Source: Chloroflexota bacterium
GTDB lineage: Bacteria > Chloroflexota > JAHJIN01
NCBI GenBank assembly: GCA_018823415.1
Contig: JAHJIN010000482.1
Span: 1 to 64,000 of the forward strand
Reading direction: 5' to 3'
DNA length: 64,000 nt
A program made the translations under genes and the position numbers. Below, piece after piece: positions 16,623-23,226 of this stretch (position 1 is the first letter of the stretch; the number at the start of each line of letters is the position of its first letter). The notes beneath the pieces are model-generated. The model was given only the letters and a program-made list of their open reading frames with translations. It searched no databases and was not told where the DNA came from.

Positions 16623-18089
16623 ATGTCCAAGAAACAAGACTGGTTCCAAGGCGTGTTCCCGGCCCTGGTGACCCCCTTTACCCTGGCCGACGAGATCGAC
16701 GAGCAGGCGTACCGGGCGCTGATCCGTTTCGTGCTGCCTCACGTGAACGGCGTGGTGCCCTGCGGTACCACCGGCGAGTTCAGCTCGCTCACCTATGAGG
16801 AAAAGCAGCGCGTCATCGCCATCTGCATCGACGAGGTGGCCGGGCGCGTGCCGGTGTTGGCCGGCACCGGCTGCACCACCACCGGCGAGACCGTGGAGCT
16901 GACCCGATGGGCGCAAGGGGCCGGCGCCACCGGTGCCCTGGTCGTCGCCCCCTACTTTTTAAAGCCCACGTTCAACGAGATATTCGACCACTACCAGACG
17001 GTCGACAAGGTGGGGCTGCCCATCGTGCTCTACAACATCCCCCAGTGCGCCGGCACCCACTATCGCTGGTGGACGGCGGAAGGCATGGCCCTGGCGTTCG
17101 ACAATGTCATCGGCATCAAGGATTCCAGCGGCGACATGCCGTTCTTTATGGCGCTGATGGAAAAGCTGCGCGGCACCGTGGGCATCTTTGTGGGACACGA
17201 CGAAGTGGTGGGGCCGGCGCTGCTGGCCGGCGCCGACGGCATGATCCTGGCCTCGGCCAACGTGATCCCCGACATCTGGCAAGAGATCTATCAGGCAGCC
17301 CGGCGCGGCGACCTGGAGTTCGTGCGGCAGCGCCACAAAGAGATCCAGATCCTCACCCGCCTCGTCGTGCGCAAGGGCGGCCCCCAGGCCGTCAAGGAGG
17401 CCCTGCGTATGATGGGCCTGCCGTTTGCCAACAGCGACGCCCGGCTGCCCTTTATCAAGGGCGGCGAGTTCGAGCGCGAGGATTATGAGGACATGCGTAC
17501 CCAACTCGCCAACCTGGGCAAGCTGGGCCAGATCAAAAAGCGCTATGGCGGCCAGGTGGTCGAGTACACGGCCACGCCCGAGACGCCGGGGCAACTGGAG
17601 GACCTGACCCTGTGCGTGGGCGAGGGGTTCGCCGGGCCGCCGTTCCACGAGCTGGCCCACATCGACCTGCTGCTGGGTTGGAAGGATGGCCCGGTGGGCC
17701 GGGCGATGGAGCGGGCGCTGGGTGAGCCGCGCCCCGGCCACGAGTTGGTCGTCATCAACGAGCGGCCCCGTACCCTGCTGGTGCCCACCGTCACCGTGCG
17801 CGGCAAAAAGGGCCGGCACCTGGTGTACGAGGAGGCCGCCAGCGGCGTCAACCTGGCTATCGAGCACGCCATCAAGGAAGGCGCGCTGCCCGAGCCGGTG
17901 CTGGACGACGTGTGCCTCATTGCCAACGTGTTCGTGCACCCGGCCGCCAGCATCCGCCGCCGCGTGCAGATCAACAACTATAAGGCCATGCGCGGGGCCA
18001 TCCGCAAGGCCATCGAGGGCCGGCCCACCCTGTCCGAGCTCGTCGCCGAAAAGGACGCGGCCCGGCACCCGTTCCGCTACGCGCCATAA
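16623..18089 (+). CDS. DapA-family aldolase fused to Fae domain (copy 2)
   Basis: This 488-residue paralogue of the preceding gene starts at ATG 16623 with GGAGGG at 16610-16615. The aldolase half has GTTGE (48-52), Tyr137 and Lys166 (GIKDSSG), again without the DapA Arg (Cys142 in YNIPQC). The Fae half (about 333-488) keeps the catalytic His346 in HELAHIDLL and even the Fae tail ending in RHPF, but the FGPAQ motif is replaced by YEEAAS. The two copies are thus degenerate in complementary places. Fae condenses formaldehyde with tetrahydromethanopterin, and some DapA relatives condense formaldehyde or other aldehydes with pyruvate, so a two-step aldehyde capture is plausible (inference). Confidence 0.85.
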   Translation: MSKKQDWFQGVFPALVTPFTLADEIDEQAYRALIRFVLPHVNGVVPCGTTGEFSSLTYEEKQRVIAICIDEVAGRVPVLAGTGCTTTGETVELTRWAQGAGATGALVVAPYFLKPTFNEIFDHYQTVDKVGLPIVLYNIPQCAGTHYRWWTAEGMALAFDNVIGIKDSSGDMPFFMALMEKLRGTVGIFVGHDEVVGPALLAGADGMILASANVIPDIWQEIYQAARRGDLEFVRQRHKEIQILTRLVVRKGGPQAVKEALRMMGLPFANSDARLPFIKGGEFEREDYEDMRTQLANLGKLGQIKKRYGGQVVEYTATPETPGQLEDLTLCVGEGFAGPPFHELAHIDLLLGWKDGPVGRAMERALGEPRPGHELVVINERPRTLLVPTVTVRGKKGRHLVYEEAASGVNLAIEHAIKEGALPEPVLDDVCLIANVFVHPAASIRRRVQINNYKAMRGAIRKAIEGRPTLSELVAEKDAARHPFRYAP

Positions 18090-18140
18090 CGCGATCCGCT
18101 GGTGTGGCTGGGGGCGATCTCACCGGGTCGCCCCCAGCGT

Positions 18141-18169
18141 TTGTCCTGCGCCCACAGGTCGTGTATAAT
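18141..18169 (+). promoter_or_regulatory. Duplicated hypA promoter (upstream of pseudogene)
   Basis: TTGTCC (18141-18146), 17 bp, TATAAT (18164-18169). The string CACAGGTCGTGTATAATTG is identical to the promoter of the intact hypA at 21347-21375. Confidence 0.7.
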
Positions 18170-18201
18170 TGGCCGCCGTTTGACAGGGCAGGAGACGAAC
18201 G

Positions 18202-18542
18202 ATGCACGGGCTGGCAGTAACAGAGCGTCCTGGGCATCGTCCGCAAGCACGCCGAGGCGGCCGGAGCCACACGGGTGATGGCCATTCACCTGACCATTGG
18301 CGAGTTGACCGGCTTTGGACGAGTCTATCCAGTTCTATTTCGATTTCATCGGCAAGGACACGCTGGCCGAGGGCGCCACGCTCACGTTCAGGCGCACGCC
18401 GGCCCGGGCCCGGTGCCACCAGTGCGGCGACGAGTTCGAGCCGGACGCCGGCAAGTTGTGGACGTGCCCGGCCTGCGGAGCCATTGGCGGCGACGTGGTG
18501 GCCGGCCGCGAGGTTTTCGTGGACAGCATCGAGGTCGAGTGA
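18202..18542 (+). pseudogene. hypA: Decayed second copy of hypA
   Basis: The sequence is a close copy of the intact hypA at 21415-21759 but is broken. It lacks two bases in the segment after CAGTAACAGAG and again about two bases at GACCGGCTTTGGACGAG, so the frame shifts twice. The nickel-binding MHE start reads MHG. The C-terminal zinc domain (CHQC ... CPAC) is still open from a TTG at 18315, giving 75 residues. The promoter is also duplicated. A strong terminator follows. The copy probably arose by segmental duplication; whether the zinc domain is still made is unknown. Confidence 0.85.
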
Positions 18543-18558
18543 CGCACGTGGAATGGTT

Positions 18559-18592
18559 CCGCCGAGACGACGATGGTCGTCTCGGCGGTTTT
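18559..18592 (+). terminator. Rho-independent terminator after the hypA pseudogene
   Basis: A perfect 13-bp stem, CCGCCGAGACGAC (18559-18571) with its complement at 18576-18588, encloses loop GATG and is followed by TTTT. Confidence 0.9.
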
Positions 18593-18665
18593 GCTCAGGC
18601 CCTTGCAGAGAGATACAGGCCCACGCGTGTGGCTCCCCCCGGGGAAGCCTCGCAGGGCGCCCCCG

Positions 18666-21215
18666 TCATTTTGGCCGCGTCGCCGACATGGGGAACTCGA
18701 CGATGCCGGCGATGTCCGGGTCTGGCGGGGCGTTGGACGGCCCGGCGGACGCTGCGGACATGTACTTGCGCAGTACGATGTTGTCCACATACGCCCCCTC
18801 GGCATAGTTGGTGCTGCCGTTGCTGCGGAAGGTGATCGCCACCCAGACGTTGGGCTGGCCCATCAGGTTGCCCAGGGTGTACACGCTCTTCAAGTCCAGG
18901 ACCCGGTCGATCCAACCACCGCTATTCCCGGAGGTAAAGGAGCCGTAAAAGTTGCTGCCGTCGATGGAAGCGTACCGGGCAACCCCATCGTAGGTGCTTT
19001 GCGCGTTCAGCCAGAGCTTGAAACTGAGATCGGCATCCGTGGCGCCAACCAGGCTGAACGGGCCGTAGACCATCCAGGAGTCGGCGTTGTCCGGGTAATT
19101 GCTGCCGCAACCCAGGGCCGCCCCGTTCGCCCCACCGCCCACGCCCCAGCCGCTATAACTGCCCGCGTAGGGTCGGCAGGTCCGTTTGCCCCACATATAG
19201 GTGCCATAGCTGCTTCCATTGTTGTCAAAGACGTTCCACGCGCCGGGGAAGGAGCCTTCAAAGGTCTCGTTGAGGATCGTGGTCCAACTTGCCGGCGGGT
19301 AGTTCTTGGAGACCAGCGGCAGAAATACCTTTTTTTCCAACGCGCTGCCGGTCGACGTGATCCGGATCGCCGGGTCGCCATACAGGTTGAAATCGTAATA
19401 GTTCATCAGGCGGGTGTTGCTCCCGGGCGTCATGCTGGATTTGGCGTTGTAGAGCGACTCGCTGGCCGTGTTCCCGGCCACTACCCGCTTCACATACTCG
19501 TAACCGATGCCCGAGTTGGTGGTGCTGCCGTCGAAATCGCCATAGCCCACGCCGGTATTGAACCAGGAGACGCGGGAGGCGCTCACCGTGGCGATCCCGC
19601 CGCGCTTGAGGATGGCGTACTGGAGATTGTTGGTGTTCTCCGGGTAACCGTTGGTGCACGAGTTCTGGTAGGTGAACGCCGGGTGAGCATCATCGAGCGA
19701 GCCGGTCTGGCTGTTGTCGAACAGCGTGCCATCCCAGCAGCCGTCATAGCCCACGGCGGCGGAAGTGGCGCTGCCGTGGCCCCACCAGCAGACGACGCCA
19801 TAGTCGTTGGCCGCCCAGCGGTCGCGAACCACCGTGCCGCCGCGCAGTTCCTGGTCGCTGGTGTAGGTAGAGTTCAGGCTACAGGCACCACTACCCTGCT
19901 GGTACTGCCGCCACCGGCTATAGCTTGCCCCGTTCAGATAGTCATCCCACATCTGTTCGGCCAGCGGCGCGCCGTCATAGCCGGCGACGCCAAAGCTCAT
20001 GGGCAGCAGGATGCTTTTGCGCCAGGCCGTGGTGGCCGAGTTGGCATAGTCTATTGTCTTCTGGAGGATGGCGTCCAGGTCGGCGTAGGTGCCGTAAAAG
20101 GGGATGCGCCCCACATAGACTTCCGGCGTCAAGTCCACCCCACCAGAGGTAGTAAAGTCCTCCCATTCTCCGAAATAGCCATCCCCATCGATGTTCCAGT
20201 TGCCGGTCAGGTCCGCGTAAAAGTAGTCCGTGGGCGAGTCCTCGTCTGAGCCAGCACCCTGGCGCGGCCAGCACATCTTCATGGGCACGGCGGTGGTGCC
20301 GGTGCCGCCCGGCGTGGGGTGGCCAATGAGCAGCACGTACTTGATGCTGTAGGCCACATAATTGTTCTTGAGCCACTGGCGCACCTTTTCCTCCCGGCCG
20401 TTGGGGGCCTGGCCGGTGAGTCCACCGTATTCGTCCTCGGTGATCACCAGCACCTGGAACCCCTTTGATTGTTTGTGCGTGACAAAGGAGGCCAGCTTGG
20501 TGCTGTTGGTCTCGATAGCGTTGGTGGTGATGATCACATAGTCATAGGTGACGGTGCTGGGTCGGTCTACCCGGGGATACCAGACCCGGGCATCGGCGTA
20601 GTTGATGAACTGCGTAGCCGCCACGTCGTCCAGCACGGTGTCGGCCAACAGGTCCGCGTTGGCGGCCTCGCCGGTGCGAGTAAAGCGCAACTCGATCGTG
20701 GCCTGTTCCACCACGCGGAGCTGGCCGGTTGCTGCATCGTACTGGAAGGGGCAAAAGTCTACCCGGGCCAGGCGCCACTTGCGCATCTGGCCGGTCTCGG
20801 CGATGTGGGCCAGCGATTGACTTTGCTCGTCTTCTCCCTGACCTTCCCTCAGGGAGGAAGGGGAGCCGGTGCCGGGCTGGTCCGGCACGGCGACACGCAG
20901 CTTGTGCGTGCCGGGCACAACCGCCGTCTGCACATCTTGCACGGTCAGGTTCAGGCTATCCCAGGCCACGTCCGGGGGCAGGGCTACGTCGACAAACTGA
21001 TGCGGCAGCAGCGCCTGGCCGACTGCGCCGGTCAAGCCGCAGCCCTCCGCTTCGATGGCCGTGTAGCCATCTGTTGTGGATACGAGCCGATATGGTGGTG
21101 CTGTGAGCACCAGGGTGATGGTCTCCGGGTATGCTGTCGGGGCCGGCGCTGCTGCTGTGGACCCCACGAGCACCAGCAACAACAAAACCCCGCCGATGTG
21201 GATGATCCGTCGCAT
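18666..21215 (-). CDS. Secreted C25-family protease with C-terminal adhesion-like domain
   Basis: This 849-residue protein has a signal peptide (residues 1-23, GGVLLLLVLVGSTAAA). A propeptide-like region reaches to about 190. The C25 caspase-fold catalytic region spans about 225-640, with His in VCWWGHGSA and Cys in YQNSCTNG. Then comes the motif KVFLPLVSK and a C-terminal beta domain of about 190 residues with W/G-rich, lectin or MAM-like appearance. An AAGGAGG site precedes ATG 21215. The gene lies between the decayed and intact hypA copies and points the opposite way. It shares the C25 fold with the gene at 2309-4483 but is longer and soluble after signal cleavage. Confidence 0.82.
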   Translation of the reverse strand: MRRIIHIGGVLLLLVLVGSTAAAPAPTAYPETITLVLTAPPYRLVSTTDGYTAIEAEGCGLTGAVGQALLPHQFVDVALPPDVAWDSLNLTVQDVQTAVVPGTHKLRVAVPDQPGTGSPSSLREGQGEDEQSQSLAHIAETGQMRKWRLARVDFCPFQYDAATGQLRVVEQATIELRFTRTGEAANADLLADTVLDDVAATQFINYADARVWYPRVDRPSTVTYDYVIITTNAIETNSTKLASFVTHKQSKGFQVLVITEDEYGGLTGQAPNGREEKVRQWLKNNYVAYSIKYVLLIGHPTPGGTGTTAVPMKMCWPRQGAGSDEDSPTDYFYADLTGNWNIDGDGYFGEWEDFTTSGGVDLTPEVYVGRIPFYGTYADLDAILQKTIDYANSATTAWRKSILLPMSFGVAGYDGAPLAEQMWDDYLNGASYSRWRQYQQGSGACSLNSTYTSDQELRGGTVVRDRWAANDYGVVCWWGHGSATSAAVGYDGCWDGTLFDNSQTGSLDDAHPAFTYQNSCTNGYPENTNNLQYAILKRGGIATVSASRVSWFNTGVGYGDFDGSTTNSGIGYEYVKRVVAGNTASESLYNAKSSMTPGSNTRLMNYYDFNLYGDPAIRITSTGSALEKKVFLPLVSKNYPPASWTTILNETFEGSFPGAWNVFDNNGSSYGTYMWGKRTCRPYAGSYSGWGVGGGANGAALGCGSNYPDNADSWMVYGPFSLVGATDADLSFKLWLNAQSTYDGVARYASIDGSNFYGSFTSGNSGGWIDRVLDLKSVYTLGNLMGQPNVWVAITFRSNGSTNYAEGAYVDNIVLRKYMSAASAGPSNAPPDPDIAGIVEFPMSATRPK

Positions 21216-21346
21216 GTTTACCTCCTTGTTGTTTCACCTGCTTCTGTTTGTTCTCACTGCTGTGTATCGTCCGGTTAACCGTGCCCGCTGCGTCTATTAT
21301 AACCGACTCGTGCGATTTTCACCAGTGCCGAGGCGCGGCCCCGCGT

Positions 21347-21375
21347 TTGTGCTGTGTCCACAGGTCGTGTATAAT
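21347..21375 (+). promoter_or_regulatory. Promoter of hypA
   Basis: TTGTGC (21347-21352), a 17-bp spacer and TATAAT (21370-21375), 40 bases before the hypA start. It is nearly identical to the promoter before the hypA pseudogene. Confidence 0.8.
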
Positions 21376-21414
21376 TGCGGGCGCTACGCAGACGTTGCGC
21401 AGATGGGAGGGTCG

Positions 21415-21759
21415 ATGCACGAGCTGGCAGTAACAGAGAGCATCATGGGGATCGTGCTCAGGCACGCGGAAGCGGCCGGAGCCAAACGGGTGACGGCCAT
21501 CCACCTGACCATCGGCGAGCTGACCGGCCTGGTGGACGATTCTATCCAGTTCTATTTTGATTTTATCGGCAAGGACACGCTGGCCGAGGGCGCCAGGCTC
21601 ACGTTCAAGCGTGTGCCGGCCCGGGCTCGGTGCCACCAGTGCGGCAACGAGTTCGAGCCGGACACCGGCAAGCTGTGGACGTGCCCGGCCTGCGAGGCCA
21701 TCGGCGGCGACGTGGTGGCCGGCCGCGAGTTTTTCGTGGACAGCATCGAGGTCGAGTGA
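21415..21759 (+). CDS. hypA: Hydrogenase nickel incorporation protein HypA
   Basis: HypA delivers nickel, with HypB, to the large subunit of [NiFe]-hydrogenase. The 114-residue protein starts MHELAVTESI, with the nickel ligand His2, and carries the zinc site CHQC (74-77) and CPAC (90-93 region). GGGAGGG at 21405-21411 sets the start at ATG 21415; the frame is open upstream but the family begins at MHE. It is followed by hypB after 49 bases that hold a heptad repeat. No hydrogenase structural gene is in the window. Confidence 0.95.
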   Translation: MHELAVTESIMGIVLRHAEAAGAKRVTAIHLTIGELTGLVDDSIQFYFDFIGKDTLAEGARLTFKRVPARARCHQCGNEFEPDTGKLWTCPACEAIGGDVVAGREFFVDSIEVE

Positions 21760-21796
21760 CGTTTGACGTTTGACGTTTGACGTATGACGCATGAGG
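21755..21796 (+). repeat. TTTGACG heptad tandem repeat (six units)
   Basis: Period-7 array: AGTGACG, TTTGACG three times, TATGACG and CATGAGG. It overlaps the hypA stop codon and ends 12 bases before the hypB start. Confidence 0.85.
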
Positions 21797-21808
21797 GGAG
21801 AGAGATGT

Positions 21809-22471
21809 ATGCCCAAAATTGAGGTTGTCGAGCGAATACTGAGCGCCAATGACCAACTCGCCGCCGAGAACCGGGTGCGGCTGGACGCCGCCGGCGTGGT
21901 TGCCATCAACATCATGGCGTCGCCGGGGGCCGGCAAGACGTCGCTCATCCTGCAGACCATAGAGGCGCTGCGGGGCCGGCTTCGCGTGGGCGTCATCGAG
22001 GGGGACATTGCCTCCAGCGTGGACGCGGACAAGGTGGCCCAGGCCGGGGTGCCGGTGGTGCAGATCAATACCGGCGGCCAGTGTCACCTGGACGCGCCCA
22101 TGGTGGCCCGGGGCCTGGACGCACTGCCTTTGGCTGACATGGACGTGGTGTTTGTGGAAAACGTGGGCAACCTGGTCTGCCCCAGCGGATTCCAGTTGGG
22201 CCAACGGTGGGACGTGGTGGTGAACAGCGTGCCCGAGGGCGACGACAAACCACTCAAATACCCGGGCATCTTTACCGAGGCCGACGTGGTGCTCATCAAC
22301 AAGATCGACCTGCAGCCGTATCTGGACTATGACGAGGCCGCGTTCCGGCAGGCGGTGAGGGCGCTCAATGCCGACGCGCCCATCTTCTCCATGAGCTGCA
22401 AGACCGGCACTGGTCTGGCCGAATGGACGGATTGGGTGGTGGCGGTGGTTGAAAAGGGCCAGGACGTGTGA
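21809..22471 (+). CDS. hypB: Hydrogenase maturation GTPase HypB
   Basis: HypB is the GTPase that works with HypA in nickel insertion. The 220-residue protein has the P-loop SPGAGKTS (about 38-45), EGDIASSVDADK, the metal site NTGGQCHLD and NKID for guanine recognition. It lacks the N-terminal CXXCGC and His-rich stretches of nickel-storing HypB forms. ATG 21809 has a GGGAGA site; the upstream ATG at 21791 lies in the repeat tail. Its 3' end contains the promoter of the following toxin-antitoxin pair. Confidence 0.95.
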   Translation: MPKIEVVERILSANDQLAAENRVRLDAAGVVAINIMASPGAGKTSLILQTIEALRGRLRVGVIEGDIASSVDADKVAQAGVPVVQINTGGQCHLDAPMVARGLDALPLADMDVVFVENVGNLVCPSGFQLGQRWDVVVNSVPEGDDKPLKYPGIFTEADVVLINKIDLQPYLDYDEAAFRQAVRALNADAPIFSMSCKTGTGLAEWTDWVVAVVEKGQDV

Positions 22472-22477
22472 TAGAAT
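22449..22477 (+). promoter_or_regulatory. Promoter of the toxin-antitoxin pair
   Basis: TTGAAA (22449-22454), a 17-bp spacer and TAGAAT (22472-22477), inside and just after the hypB 3' end, 26 bases before the antitoxin start. Confidence 0.7.
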
Positions 22478-22502
22478 AAAGCCACATAGGAGGGCTACGA
22501 CG

Positions 22503-22784
22503 ATGGCAAAGGTGCAAGACTGGAAAACGGCGACATCGGACGAACTGATCCAGATCTCGTCGGCCGTATGGCTGGACCAGGACACACCGGTCATCGCCGG
22601 CACCCGCGTGCCGGTGCACTTTGCCATCTCGTGCCTGACCTACGAAGAAGGCGGGATCACGGCGTTTCTGGAAAACTATCCCTGGATTCGCCGGGAGCAG
22701 GTGGAAGCGGCCATCAACTGGGTCGTGGAAAACTTGGAGCATCTCGCCAGTGCGTCGGTACCGTCTTACGAGGCGGTGGCGTGA
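22503..22784 (+). CDS. DUF433 antitoxin
   Basis: This 93-residue protein is of the DUF433 family, winged-helix antitoxins that pair with PIN-like DUF5615 toxins. Characteristic pieces are TPVIAGTRVPVHFAIS and EEGGITAFLENYPWIRREQVEAAI. TAGGAGGG (about 22487) sets ATG 22503. Its stop overlaps the start of the toxin gene by four bases (GTGA). It has its own promoter and probably autoregulates it, as is usual for such pairs. Confidence 0.85.
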   Translation: MAKVQDWKTATSDELIQISSAVWLDQDTPVIAGTRVPVHFAISCLTYEEGGITAFLENYPWIRREQVEAAINWVVENLEHLASASVPSYEAVA

Positions 22785-23173
22785 GGTTCTACCTCGACGA
22801 GAATATACCGGTCGTCACGGCGCGTTATCTACAGAACCATCGACACAACACCCGGCACGCTGTACTCGATTACGGCTATCAGGGTCGGGGGGACGCGTTT
22901 CACTATGCCGTGGCCCGACAAGAGCGACGCATCCTGGTAAGCATCGATCGTCACTTTGAGAATCATGCCGAGTTTCCCCTGGCAGGTTCTCCGGGGATCA
23001 TCGTGTTGGATATGGGATTTCCACCCACAGTCGCCCAGGTACACGAGGCACTGCGTCGATTGCTGCGCCATTTCCGCACCAATGCGAGCTTGCGCGAGTG
23101 TCGAGTGACGGCATCCACGGCTGGCTACATCCAGGTGACCCACGAGGGCGTGATGTACCACGACTACAAATAG
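22781..23173 (+). CDS. DUF5615 PIN-like toxin
   Basis: This 130-residue protein starts at GTG 22781, overlapping the antitoxin stop. It begins with FYLDENIP, the first acidic motif of the DUF5615 PIN-like nuclease fold; GRGDAFHYAVARQERRILVSIDRHF carries the further Asp residues expected at the active site. Such proteins are predicted RNases held by the DUF433 partner. A strong terminator follows. The pair separates hypB from hypF, so it looks like an insertion into a hyp operon. Confidence 0.83.
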   Translation: MRFYLDENIPVVTARYLQNHRHNTRHAVLDYGYQGRGDAFHYAVARQERRILVSIDRHFENHAEFPLAGSPGIIVLDMGFPPTVAQVHEALRRLLRHFRTNASLRECRVTASTAGYIQVTHEGVMYHDYK

Positions 23174-23182
23174 CCCTTTACT

Positions 23183-23206
23183 GCCGCCCTGTAGAGGGCG
23201 GCTTTT
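23183..23206 (+). terminator. Rho-independent terminator after the toxin gene
   Basis: Stem GCCGCCCT (23183-23190) with AGGGCGGC (23195-23202), loop GTAG, then TTTT. It isolates hypF, 21 bases downstream, from the toxin-antitoxin transcript. Confidence 0.9.
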
Positions 23207-23226
23207 CGCTACTACGGTCTAACGCA

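Noticed and set aside
16959-18068. A minus-strand open frame of 369 codons opposite the second DapA-Fae gene
   Set aside because: Shadow frame over well-conserved aldolase and Fae motifs.
18573-20249. A plus-strand open frame of 558 codons opposite the secreted C25 protease
   Set aside because: Antisense shadow; the minus strand has signal peptide, catalytic motifs and a strong ribosome site.
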